Notes under the pieces: generated by a model
Seen by the model: only the letters and a program-made list of their open reading frames with translations
What the model was told of the DNA's origin: nothing
Database searches by the model: none
Translations under genes and position numbers: made by a program
Part shown: positions 10,701 through 21,085 of the stretch, piece by piece
Position numbering within the stretch: position 1 is the first letter of the stretch
Layout: every line of letters starts with the position of its first letter
Assembly: GCA_950295325.1 (NCBI GenBank)
Contig: OX485808.1
Span: 9,364,501 to 9,428,500, forward strand
From: Polytrichum commune
Taxonomy: Eukaryota; Streptophyta; Polytrichopsida; Polytrichales; Polytrichaceae
Direction of reading: 5' to 3'
Length of the DNA stretch: 64,000 bases

Positions 10701-11383
10701 AGATGGCAAGTATTTGACATCACGGACATCTATATTGTCAAAATCAATGAATGCAAGATCTGACTTTGACCTTTTCCTAGACTTTGTGAACTTCAAGGCA
10801 TCAACGATAGTCAAACCTGTAGATGATGGTGAAGGGTGCAATGGAGGGCGCTGAGAAGGTGTCATACGGTGAACCAATGTGTTGCACATAGGACTGAATG
10901 GGAATTTGGGAAGTTGTGAAGGAGTGAAGGAGTGGAGTTTTTACTTTCAAATGGAAATAACGATATGTCTGAAAGATCAACAGCAGCACAAATATCATCT
11001 TCTGAATCAGACAGCACCAATACACTATCATCATTGGGCTCCAACTTAACAGTTGCAACAGTGGGCATTTGAACTGTGGATGTACCGGATTCATTGGTCA
11101 ATAAGACAGTTGGAGCTTGCATCTGCGATTCAGAAAGACCTATGACCCTAAATGAACCAGGCCCTAAAATCCACACAAATCCATCTTCAGTTCTGGTCTT
11201 TTGAACCAAAATCGTTTCATACACCTCTCCATCCGCAGAGTACATCTCTTGTTCTAAATACATGCTTCTTAGTTGGAGATTGAATCTCAAACTAAGCAAA
11301 TCTTCCGAGACACACACAAAACCATCATCCTGAAGTGGTAGCAGGAAAGGAACAAAGGATCCGGGAGCTCTAATGGTAGCCAT
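7775..11383 (-). pseudogene. MULE-type DDE transposase, multi-lesion
   Basis: The minus-strand product starts MATIRAPG (ATG 11383-11381). It then shows an acidic segment with a SUMO-interaction-like motif (VLVLSDSEDD), a Cys/His cluster of the WRKY-GCM1 type (CPNDYC, CKVCRST, CIHLGVHDHP), and a MULE DDE core. Candidate acidic residues are the Asp in RLKDWTTMACHVYD, the Asp in GFMADSAQANW, and the Glu in NLAETVHNKW. It ends with a SWIM zinc finger (CTCPDF...CKHLYYV). An intron (9251-9143, GTAAGT donor, GTTCGTAG acceptor, phase 0) splits the core. Lesions: a frameshift near 10900, in-frame TAA at 10682-10680, TAA at 8674-8672 and TGA at 8581-8579. Unannotated introns could remove some; an acceptor TTACAG lies near 8555 but no convincing donor pairs with it. 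Such a transposase would cut and paste DNA at its terminal repeats in the nucleus. Confidence 0.8.
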
Positions 11384-11754
11384 GGAGAAAGAAAGCAATA
11401 GATGCACGCCACAATAATATTGGATGGACGGAGATTATTATACTGAATGGTATGTACTAAAAAATGGGGTGTAGATCAAAACTTTGAATACTATAGCATC
11501 CAATCATACACAAGTAGACAACTCACACTGACAGTCAAAGAATAGATTAGGCCAAACATAGAACCCTAAATCAAACCCAATAAACTATCTCATTTGGAAA
11601 CAAAACCATAGCAAACCCCAATGCAGAAGTGAGATGTGGATCTTAAGTTCATTACACCATAAGTCATGTCCATTATAACATTGGGAAGAATATATGAAGA
11701 AGAGATTTAACTAATGTATATAACTTAATAAAAATATAAACTATTTAGAATATA
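11384..11754. other. Upstream region of the MULE gene
   Basis: AT-rich sequence 5' of the transposase start. It presumably holds its promoter, but no clear TATA box decides this. Confidence 0.35.
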
Positions 11755-11880
11755 GATCTATATATCTATGTCTATATGTCTATATCTATATATGTATATG
11801 TCTATATGTCTATATCTATATATCTATATGTCTATATGTCTATATATGTATATATGTCTATATATGTATATATGTATGAA
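11755..11880. repeat. TATATGTC-type microsatellite
   Basis: Imperfect tandem repeats of TATATCTA and TATATGTC, about 125 bp. Confidence 0.85.
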
Positions 11881-12428
11881 TTTCTAAATGAAAACGGAAG
11901 AAACACGGGCACGGACATCATTGAAAAACGTGTTATATAATGAACAAATACATATAAATCGAAACTAACAATTTGGCGAATAATTTCACTTTTTATATGA
12001 TGTTGGGGAAGTGAAGGATTTAAACCCTATAACCTTCTTAGAATGTTCCTCAATCATGTGCAAAAAAATGATTTCGGAAAATTTCCAAAATGTACCGTAT
12101 AGGAAGATTTCCCAAAAATCTACGATGTCATCAATTTCAGAGTTTTTAGAAATTCATAAGAATTTGAAATTTAATGAAAAAAATCTAATTTTTTGTATAT
12201 CACTACATATGATGGGTGTAACTATGAAGAAAAAATTTCAAGCTAATTAATTTTAATATGTAGGAGATATACCTATCTAAAGTTTTCTAAGATCTATGGG
12301 TTTTGTATATATATATTTTTTATATTTTTTATATTTTTTATTTTTTTTCAACCTTTCATTCCCCTCTGAACCTAAACCTAAACCTAAATCTAAACCCCTT
12401 CGCATTCACGGCCGCCATGGCCGAGGCG
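11881..12428. other. No recognised gene
   Basis: Very AT-rich spacer. A plus-strand ORF at 12011-12250 has no recognisable content. Near 12380 there is a short CTAAACCTAAAC run. Confidence 0.4.
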
Positions 12429-12436
12429 TATAAATA
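12429..12436 (+). promoter_or_regulatory. TATA box candidate
   Basis: TATAAATA follows a GC-rich patch (GCCGCCATGGCCGAGGCG). It would direct plus-strand transcription from about 12460 through the palindrome array toward the kinase gene. Leader introns would then be needed; TTATATGCAG at about 14318 is a good acceptor just upstream of the kinase ATG. Confidence 0.5.
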
Positions 12437-12535
12437 AGGATCAGAAGGTGTTTCTACAACAAACTTACATTAGCGACCTTCTGTTTAGCACTACGTATGA
12501 GAGCAAGTTTGTAGAGAAGTTGCTGGTTGGATCTG

Positions 12536-13611
12536 CTTGTGCGCTAGTGCACAAGCCTGCATTAGGACTACTTCTGTTCATTTTTCCTTTCAATGCTATC
12601 ACTTACATAAGATTTGTTTCGCCTTGCTGCTGAGAGTTGTTTGTGCGCTAGCGCACAAACATCCTAACATTCTTTGTGTTTACTTTGTTATTAAGATCTA
12701 TCATTTGCATACGATTTATTGCGCCCTTCTGCTGGAAGTTCTTTGTGCGCTGGCGCACAAACATCTTTTAGGACTCTTTTTGTTTACTTTGTTCTTCAGA
12801 TCTATCATTTGCATACAATTTGTTGCGCCCTTTTGCTGGAAATTCTTTGTGCGCTGGCGCACAAATATCCTTTAGGACTCTTTTTGTTTAGGGTGATCTT
12901 TAGATCTATCATTTGCATATAATTTGTTGCGCCTTTCTACAGAAAGTTCTTTGTGCGCTGGCGCACAAACATCCTTTAGGACTCTTTTTGTTTACTTTGT
13001 TCTTAAGATCTATCATTTGCATACGATTTATTGCGCCCTTCTGCTGGAAGTTCTTTGTGCGCTGGCGCACAAACATCTTTTAGGACTCTTTTTGTTTACT
13101 TTGTTCTTCAGATCTATCATTTGCATACAATTTGTTGCGCCCTTTTGCTGGAAATTCTTTGTGCGCTGGCGCACAAATATCCTTTAGGACTCTTTTTGTT
13201 TAGGGTGATCTTTAGATCTATCATTTGCGTACAATTTGTTGCGCCTTTCTACAGAAAGTTCTTTGTGCGCTGGCGCACAAACATCCTTTAGGACTCTTTT
13301 TGTTTACTTTGTTCTTTAGATCTATCATTTGCATACGATTTGTTGCGCCCCTCTGCTGGAAGTCCTTTGTGCGCTGGCGCACAATCCTTTCTTAGTACTT
13401 CTATTCACTTTTCTGTTTTAGTTCTTACATTTAGTTTAGGCTTCATTTTATTTTCTCTGGTTTGCACTTCATCTGCCTTGCTGTTGGATTCTGCTTGCGC
13501 GCTGGCGCACATTAATCATGTATTTTTCCATTGATTTTTTCTTTACTTCTATCAATGCTTTTAAGCTTGTTCTGCCCTGCTCCTGCTTTCTGGTTGTGCG
13601 CCAGCGCACAA
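12536..13611. repeat. About 104-bp tandem array with GTGCGCTGGCGCAC palindromes
   Basis: Eleven palindromes of the form TTGTGCGCTGGCGCACAA lie at 12536, 12641, 12743, 12847, 12951, 13055, 13159, 13263, 13367, 13495 and 13594. Spacing is almost constant at 104 bp between 12743 and 13367. The intervening sequence also repeats (ATCTATCATTTGCATA, then a TGTTGCGCC-type word). Units group into a 312-bp higher-order repeat: about 12661-12972 is nearly identical to 12973-13284. The outermost copies are the most diverged, as expected for a locally expanding array. Confidence 0.9.
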
Positions 13612-13845
13612 CCATCAATGATAACTAGTTCGATTTATATATTATGGTTCATCTACTAATATTTGTTTGAATCTTGTTCTTAATTTCTTTTAGAACATTT
13701 TACAACTTCTGTTTTGCTTTGTTATTTATAATTGGATTTTTTTTAATTGATGTTCTGAACTTCATGTGTAGCACTACACCTCCGATCTGGTTATGTGCCA
13801 AGTACAAAGGCATCAACTTTCATTCCAGGTATTTTTCCACTCCAT

Positions 13846-13930
13846 TATGTTTTGTTTTGTTTTGATTTGTTTTGTTTTGCCTTGTTCTATTTTATTTTGT
13901 TTTGTTTTGTCTTGCTTTGTTTTTCTTCTA
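13846..13930. repeat. TTTTG pentanucleotide microsatellite
   Basis: An imperfect run of TTTTG units. Confidence 0.85.
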
Positions 13931-14379
13931 AATTCCGAATCATCTCAGCTGGCGTGGATGGATGTTTTATGCTTCCTCACGTCCTGGGTGTTAGGACGTG
14001 TAATTACATCATACTCATCATTTCCAGCTGGTATGGTCCACATGATTATAATTTTCATGTGCATATCATGGTTTTGATTTTTAACATTCAACTTCAAATG
14101 GCCCTAGTAGACGTGGATGGATGTTTCATGCATTCTCACGTCCTAGGTGTTCATATATGTATTTCTATAATATATTTTCTTTCTATCCGTGTACCAATCC
14201 ATTTTTTAACTGACTTTTAAGATGTGTATCTAAATCCTAAATTTCATTTTTTCAACGTTAAGTATACAACCCATACTGTATGGTAATTTCATGTGGTTTA
14301 TTGACTTTTATATGCAGGTTTTCATTGTTCGTTGATGCTATCTTCAACATACTATTCAAGATGATTATTGCTTACAACT
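13931..14379 (+). other. Leader region of the kinase gene
   Basis: Holds two copies of a GTGGATGGATGTTT...CTCACGTCCT block (about 13955 and 14110). A splice-acceptor-like TTATATGCAG ends at about 14318, so part of this is probably 5' UTR and intron. Confidence 0.4.
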
Positions 14380-15876
14380 ATGGAAGCTCTTCTCAATAAG
14401 CCTAATCAAATGGTTACTTTGAGTGTGCAAAGCTTCCTTGTAGAATGGTGGGGTGACATGTCTTGGGATTCAATCCATCAAAATTTTGTATCGATAGGTA
14501 TATCCGGCCCTATCCTTTTGCGTGAGCGTGTGAAGATCATGATTGATGATTGCATCTCGAGACGTTTTCCATCATGCAAAGAAATGTCCAATTATAATAC
14601 TTGGAAAGACAACGTCTCTTCTAATTTTGTTGGACAAATGCCCGATGTGGTTTCAAAGGTGCATCGGAAAGTCACGCATGGTTGGACATTGGACAAGTTA
14701 GAAGCGCAAAAATTTAATTCCGATCGGTGGCGAGTGGAGATTCCACAACTTTCAAGACGTAGAAAAACTCATGTCAAAAATTTGAACCGTGTTGATCGAC
14801 ACGTCATTCCTGGAGGTGATGCTTTTCTTTTTGCTTGGAGAGATGTTGTTATTGAGAAGCATGAACGACTAGGCCATGGTTCATATGGAGTGGTGTGGAA
14901 ATGTTTCATTAAGGACAATTCAGATACTGATCCATTCGTACCCTATGCCATTAAATTTTTCTTGGATCATAATGGAAATCCTCATCATGCAAGCATGAAG
15001 GAGTTCTATTCTGTGGCTTCCATAGATGATGGTGGTGTTATCAAACCGTTTGCTTTCCAAATGACACCCGCACCCGCCATTTTCTTGCCTTATTGGAATG
15101 GTGGGACATTAGGAGATATGTTCAAAAGTGTGAAAGACCATGGAACTAATGAGTATGATGTTTTTCAACGTCTTACAATACTCAAGAAAAATCATCCAGA
15201 ACAAATCTCTAAGATTCAAGAATTGGAACGGTTAAGGCTTTTTTTGTTAAACCGTTGTACCCTTGCGATTACCTTCATTCAAATCATGGCCGATGTACTC
15301 ACCATTCACAATGTATATCATTGTGATTTATCCTTTACAAACATCTTATTCCATTTTGGTGAGATGGATGACAAAGATGAAATTTACATAGGCATTGGTG
15401 ATTGGGGATCGGCAACAATATCGTCGGATAGACGACATTCAAATCATTTCTTGCAGTCGGAATCTTTTAGACGTTCTAGGCTCCAAGAACGTTGGTGGGT
15501 AGATCCTGAGTTGTTCTTCACCAAAGACCACAATGCTCGTCCGTGCCATACCGAAAAGACAGAGTCATATTCTGTATCAAAAATTGCAGAGGCTATTTGG
15601 GGTTTATATATTGATCCAATATATCTCAAAGTCATTCACTCCCGTTCTTATAATCTTTTGTTATATTGTATTCGTCGAATGTCATGCACTTCAACCACGG
15701 AGCTTCGCATGACCCCTACTGATGTCATGAATCGATTGTCTCGCGAACCAGATTTTCATACTTTTCCCTTCAACAAACACATCCGTAAACGTTATCTTAC
15801 TCTACCAGAACGGAATAGGGTTCATAGTCGTCAAATTGATTGTGATGATGAAATCCCTTTCAAACGTCAGAAATAG
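14380..15876 (+). CDS. Atypical protein-kinase-like protein, single exon, intact
   Basis: The frame runs 498 codons from ATG 14380 to TAG 15874-15876 without a lesion. Residues 1-155 have no recognised domain but carry a basic patch (SRRRKTHVKN). The kinase fold begins near residue 160: a glycine loop GHGSYGVVW (166-174), the VAIK-like PYAIK (Lys192), a possible helix-C Glu in MKEFY, and the catalytic loop HCDLSFTN (His314, Asp316, Asn321) with Cys for Arg. The metal-binding motif is DWG (341-343) instead of DFG. No clear APE motif follows. The key Lys/Asp/Asn/Asp residues are present, so activity is possible, but the family assignment is loose and the substrate unknown. It lies downstream of the palindrome array and about 130 bp before the methyltransferase-like gene, same strand. 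Confidence 0.75.
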   Translation: MEALLNKPNQMVTLSVQSFLVEWWGDMSWDSIHQNFVSIGISGPILLRERVKIMIDDCISRRFPSCKEMSNYNTWKDNVSSNFVGQMPDVVSKVHRKVTHGWTLDKLEAQKFNSDRWRVEIPQLSRRRKTHVKNLNRVDRHVIPGGDAFLFAWRDVVIEKHERLGHGSYGVVWKCFIKDNSDTDPFVPYAIKFFLDHNGNPHHASMKEFYSVASIDDGGVIKPFAFQMTPAPAIFLPYWNGGTLGDMFKSVKDHGTNEYDVFQRLTILKKNHPEQISKIQELERLRLFLLNRCTLAITFIQIMADVLTIHNVYHCDLSFTNILFHFGEMDDKDEIYIGIGDWGSATISSDRRHSNHFLQSESFRRSRLQERWWVDPELFFTKDHNARPCHTEKTESYSVSKIAEAIWGLYIDPIYLKVIHSRSYNLLLYCIRRMSCTSTTELRMTPTDVMNRLSREPDFHTFPFNKHIRKRYLTLPERNRVHSRQIDCDDEIPFKRQK

Positions 15877-16011
15877 ATTATACATTTTTATATTAATAAA
15901 GTATCGGATTTGTAAAATCCATTTTGTATTATTTTGAAGTATATATACGATGAAATTATTTCTATCATTTGTTGTTTGCATTTTCATTTATATTTTTTGT
16001 TTGCAGAAAAT

Positions 16012-19000
16012 ATGTTTCCTAAAGGAAAACAAAAAGACCCATCCTCCAATGCGTTACAACCTCTCTCACCAAGAATACAAACTATCCATCAACAAGGCGT
16101 TAAATCAACAACTAGGAAAAGAAGACAAGGTGAAAACTCCACCCCTACGCGAAGGTGTCATCGCAACAAGGGACTTCAACCTGATGTTGTTCTTGAAACA
16201 GTGGAAGAAGATTGTGCATCTTCCATGCATTCAAACGATCAACCACAAGTCCATTCTGAAGTAAATACAATGACATTGTCGCAAAGATTGGAGCCACTTT
16301 TGGGACAACATCAAAATATCACTGAAGATGTTGCAACAAAAATTGTGGATAATATTGTAGATTTAGTTGCAGAACAAGTTATTGAGGAATCCACTTTAGA
16401 GAAATCGCATGAAGAAAATCAAGACAATCTGCAATATGATGATACACAAGACTCTCAAGAGAATCAACACTTTCAAGTGACACAAACTTCTCCAGAGAAT
16501 CAACAATTTCAGGAGACACAAACTTCTCCAGGAAATCAACACTTTCAAGAGACACCAAATTCTCAACATACTGAACAATTCTAAGAACAACAACATTCTC
16601 TTGTGAATCAACGATCACAGCATAGAGAGCATTCTTTGACATTGTCTCAAGGGACAATATCTACATCTCAATTTACTGGTGGACCTTCTGAAGGTGTAAC
16701 TAATCGACGCAAAAAAGAGAAGGTACATTTTATTTTCATTTGTATTTAACGGTTTGAGTTTTTTAATTTATATATATATTCTATTATTATTAGGTTTATA
16801 ATTTCTTACATACATGAATATTGTGCAGAGTGGAAAAAATGATATTCATGAAGGATTATGGACACATCCGCCTACATTGGAGAACCCAGCTGAACATGAA
16901 GGAAAATCCATCAAGTACACGAGAATGAGACTCTTGGAGCGAAAACAAAAAATCAACTCGACATTGAATGATATATGTGTCATGAAATATCCTGTGCCTA
17001 TCCCTTTTTGTCGAATGATTGGCATGGAGGTGGTTAGGCCCGCATTGGACGATGATGTATCAATTTTGTCACGTTCGTTTCTCAATGGTTATATTCCTGG
17101 GTTTGCATCATTTTATGTCTCAGTAGAGCATGAAGAGGGATACACGATTGATGTCAATGATGATATTGTGAATGAATGGGATGAAATTTGGAAACAAAAA
17201 AATGAAGAATTTGAAGCGTATCTGACAGAGCATGGTTTGCATGCATTCAAAAATAAAATGTTTCACATTTGGGATGGAAATCATCGCTTTAAAGCGTGGT
17301 ACAATACCAAAGAGATGAAGTTGGGTGGTGTTGAATATCATATAAGCCCTACATCGATAATCCTTGATGGACGAAAAGAAAATCATTCTGTTATCACATG
17401 TCTCTGCGATGATATCAACATGTAAGTATTTTATTCATTTGTATTTTGATTATCTTATATTGTTAATTTTTTTTACATGTTTCATCTCTAAGTTTTTCAT
17501 ATTTTTATATTTATGTTTATATTTTGAAATGATTCAGATCAACAGAGAAAAATGTTGTCAAACCTCGATTCATTCACACACTCTTCAAAGTGACAAAATA
17601 TGGAAGTCAACCGCTGGAATGGTGGGAAGGAAGGATTAGTCCTGAGCAAATGGCTTTGTGCAAAAAGAGAAAATCAGTAAATTCCAAAAAGTGGTATAAT
17701 GTCACACAAGAGATCCTGGTCGAACATATTTACAAGGTAAATTTTGTATTTCCTTATTTCTTTAACTATGTCAATTTATATTTATGGATTTCTAGATTTT
17801 CTTTCTTTGTGCTCATCAATACTTTGTATTGTACAGAGTGAAATTGAGGACGAGGTTGCAAAAGCAACTGAAAACTATATCAACTTGGAGGTTGCAGATC
17901 ACATCGGATTGCAACAAATAATTGCAACAGCGTCACAATCCATCAAAACTAAAAAACGGTCAACACTGGTTAAAATTTTGGCCATCGCTGATCCCGAAAA
18001 TGGCACAGATTTTTTTGATGAAATCAAAAAACACTATGACAAAAATGGAGACAATGTGCAAATGACCCTTGATCGCCTCCATCGTCTTTGTCAATCTCAG
18101 GTTGACTCCAAAGAGAAAACGAATTGGCTAAAGCTCTGGAATGCTAATGATGACACAAAACATGCTGCATCGTTTCCTTTAGAAATTGGAGGAAATGATG
18201 CATTGGATCCATGGCTGACAAGAAGAACATTTTGGTGGCAGGTATTTATATATGAAGTTTACTATTTGATATGTAATATATTTATGTATCAGATATATAA
18301 TATATATGTATGTTTGATATATGTATGTTTGATATATGTATTATGATACATAACTATTTGTATATTGTATATTAATTATTTTTATGTATGTTATACAGCT
18401 CAAAGAGGAGGCATACAAAAAAAATTGACTACTATATCAATCATGATGATGCAACACAACGATTGGTGTTGGACAATATGACTTCGGATGTTCCGGATGT
18501 TGTCTCATATATTAGAACATGGGAGGAAAAAATTGGGAACATGGCCTTTTTAGTGGAAATACCCACTAAGGTGAATGCAAAGACTGTGTGGAGGAACAAT
18601 ATATGGAAAGATCAACCAGGTTCTGCTGCAATCATGTGTCGTATAATTTATCGATACATTAAATTCATTTTGATTGCAAATGGAAAACTTCGAGGTCGTC
18701 CATCATGGTGGTCTTCTTGGACACTTGCAGAAGGAATGCTTTGGAATATTGAACAAAGAAAATGGCCATCTGCACATCGCGAAGGGGGAGGTTGGTATTT
18801 GGACCTTCCCAACGGTTCTTTACCAGAAGAAGAAACACAATTGTTTCAAGATTGCAATGCAAGAGTTGAAGAACAAAGAAGTGTTGGTATTAATGTGGGT
18901 GAAATGCCAACATTTGAAACCGAACAACCATCGGAGTCCTCCAAACAACCATCGCAGTCTTCCAAACCACATATTCAATTGAGGAAAAAAAGAAAAATAA

Positions 19001-20398
19001 TCGATACAGAAAATGACGAACAAGATATTGTCCCAAATCCAAAGCCACCAAGTGGTCGAGTGTCATCAAGATCACAAATTGCAACTGTACCAAAACCGGG
19101 AAGAAATCTTGATTTTATTCCCAAGGTAGGCCTTGTTAAAGGTGATTGGTACGATTGTCATGTTTTTTATGAAAAACACAAAAAAACATCTCTTGATTTC
19201 AAAAAATTGATGTCATGGATGAAAGATGTTTCTTTGGGAAAAGTAAACAACGTGAATGGAATTGTTACCAAAGCATGTGTGGACCTAATTATCGTTGATA
19301 TTCCAGATGGGATGCCAATCCATGGTATTGACGAAGGGCGTACTATTCCTTCTTGGATGCAATTGAAGACAGATGAATGGTGGGAGACATTGTTTGATTT
19401 TTTGGAATCAATACTTTCAGACAATGGTTGCACGCTTATCATGTGCAATGCCAAGATGCCAAGACTGCAAGAAAAAATTGTGAGTTATGCACTAGGGACC
19501 AGAGATCGTCCAAAACATTTTTGTTTAAGGGAGCATGTCAAAACATTCACAATTGTGAACTGTTTACCACAAAATGCTCCTAACGGTATCCAAACTGCTC
19601 TTTCCAACATTCTTCTCTTGAAGAAACCATCTAGTTCATTTGCCCTCTCGGATGCTGCTAGCTACATAGATCCATTTGTGGACATCAAACAATTGGATGT
19701 TCTGTTCAATCAAATAACGAACACAAACATGTGTTTGAACCAATGTGGACAACCTTGGAGGGGCTAAAGAAAAAAGCCCTTTGGTTATGCAACAACTCAT
19801 TGAAGCATGTTCTCCATTACATGGTCGTATATTGGATTTGTCTGTGGGTACAGGTGCAAGTTTTCACGCTGCAAAAGAAAGTGAAAGACATATTTTTGGT
19901 TTTGAAGCAGACGAAGAAATACACATGGGGTTATTGGATGCTTTATTCCAGAGTTTGAATGTTGAAGCATCCAATGTATTTCAAACACCCTCAGAACCTT
20001 CCTCAAGTATTTGTCCAAATTTTGAGGATGTAGCTCCAAAGCAAGGGCGCAAATTTGTGGCCATCGATGTATCTGATTCTGAATAGTGAGTAAGTCTTCA
20101 AGCTAATTGCAAATTTCATACAATGAATTTGCATGTGTAAATTTATTTTTCAATATATTACTTAAACTCATATTAATATTGTTTTTTTTTGCATGATTAG
20201 CATTGGATTGAAAGATTGGTTTGCAAAAGTACCATCAACTCCAAATTTTGTACAAGACCTACCAATATATGCAAAGTCAATGGCACAACACATGGCACAA
20301 CAACAAGAAGTTTCACTAGAGTCATCAAGCCAATCAACGGATCTTCATCCTAGACGATTAGTAGAAATGTTCATGGACATAGAGGCCCATGAAAAATG
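16012..20398 (+). pseudogene. ParB-like / DNA-methyltransferase-like fusion, six exons, three lesions
   Basis: Exons by consensus splice sites and matching phase: 16012-16722, 16829-17421, 17538-17736, 17837-18241, 18399-20085, 20201-20398. Exon 1 is basic, then Gln/Thr-rich with about four 14-residue repeats (such as QHFQETPNSQ). Exon 2 carries a ParB/sulfiredoxin-fold signature (IWDGNHRFKAW). Exon 5 resembles a permuted N6-adenine/N4-cytosine DNA methyltransferase: VDLIIVDIPDGMP at the DPPY position, later ILDLSVGTGASFHAA and FGFEAD at the SAM-binding motif. DPPY has become DIPD, so catalysis is doubtful even in the ancestor; the D-x-x-x-G-x-G shape is kept. A SUMO-interaction-like FVAIDVSDSE precedes the last exon. 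Lesions: TAA 16582-16584, one extra base in an A8 run (18417-18424), one in a G4 run (19760-19763). The two homopolymer shifts could be sequencing errors. ParB-methylase fusions are otherwise typical of phages and bacteria. Confidence 0.65.
16455..16584 (+). repeat. About 42-base coding repeats in the methyltransferase-like gene
   Basis: Tandem copies of a segment encoding ENQHFQETQTSP-like peptides, about four, at the end of the Gln-rich N-terminal region. The last one contains the in-frame TAA. Confidence 0.7.
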
Positions 20399-20979
20399 AA
20401 ACTTTACATATATATTATGAAGATGTATGTTGAGAGTTCTCCAATGCCAAGTTTTCAATTGGGTTGTAATAATTAAAATCATTATATATCTAATGTTTTG
20501 ACTCTTCAATGTTTGTTGTTGTACATATAGTCTTCAATTTTCCACAAATATATATATATATATTCAATACCACGGTCATGAACATGCACCTGTAATTAGG
20601 TTTGGTTGTGATGAAATTCTTTGTGGTATATTGTACAAGTTGCATATTATGCATCCACTATATTTGAGTGCACACATGAATGCACCCAAATCCATGCACC
20701 CATGCACCAATTCATTGTTAAATTCATTGTTAATTATTTTGCTACAATTGATGATATTATTGAACCACAAAATAAAACATGTGGATGCAATAGTTTATCT
20801 ATAGTTGAAATAAAGATGTATTTATATATGATAAACGTATATATGCCCATAGTCATGTGGGATTTTTTTTTTCTCATTGCTCACTTCTTACAATGTTGCT
20901 TATCATCCCCACACCTCTCCCTATTAAACCCTAAAATCAAAAACTTTTATGCCAAAATTCCACGGTTATAGGATACTAG
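20399..20979. other. 3' flank of the methyltransferase-like gene
   Basis: AT-rich. It includes a TA microsatellite near 20545-20562 and no recognised gene before the right terminal repeat. Confidence 0.4.
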
Positions 20980-21076
20980 TGGCCCTATTACCAAATATTT
21001 CACCTTCCTCACCGCTCACAAGTTACCACTCATTGCTCACCGCTCATTGTTCACCGCTCACAAGATAGCACTCCCC
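20980..21076 (-). repeat. Right inverted terminal repeat
   Basis: CACCGCTCACAAG, CATTGCTCACCGCTC and GATAGCACTCCCC are the inverse of the words at 5463-5560. It is followed at 21077-21085 by TAAAGATCC, the partner of the left flanking 9-mer. Confidence 0.65.
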
Positions 21077-21085
21077 TAAAGATCC

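Larger units (their letters stand above)
5463..21076. mobile_element. Candidate giant MULE-like element with cargo
   Basis: Two inverted copies of a sequence of about 100 bp lie 15.4 kb apart. The left reads GGGAAGCTATCTTATGAGCG then GAGCRGTGAGCGGTGAGC-type words. The reverse complement of the right reads GGGGAGTGCTATCTTGTGAG followed by the same words. Near-identical 9-mers flank the ends. Between them lie a MULE transposase remnant, a palindromic tandem array, an intact atypical kinase and a ParB/methyltransferase-like gene. Seen: the inverted repeats, flanking words and gene content. Inferred: that all of this is one mobile unit. The alternative is two separate small elements of one family flanking unrelated DNA. 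Gene-carrying MULEs (Pack-MULEs, KI-MULEs) are known in plants, but this gene set is not one I recognise. Confidence 0.5.

Noticed and set aside
12537-13291. Secreted or membrane proteins in repeats at 12.5-13.3 kb
   Set aside because: The hydrophobic peptides repeat with the DNA array and shift frame between units.
12536-13611. CRISPR-like regular repeat array
   Set aside because: Unit and spacer both repeat, the units include a 312-bp higher-order period, and the context is a eukaryotic transposon-rich genome. It is a tandem satellite with palindromes.
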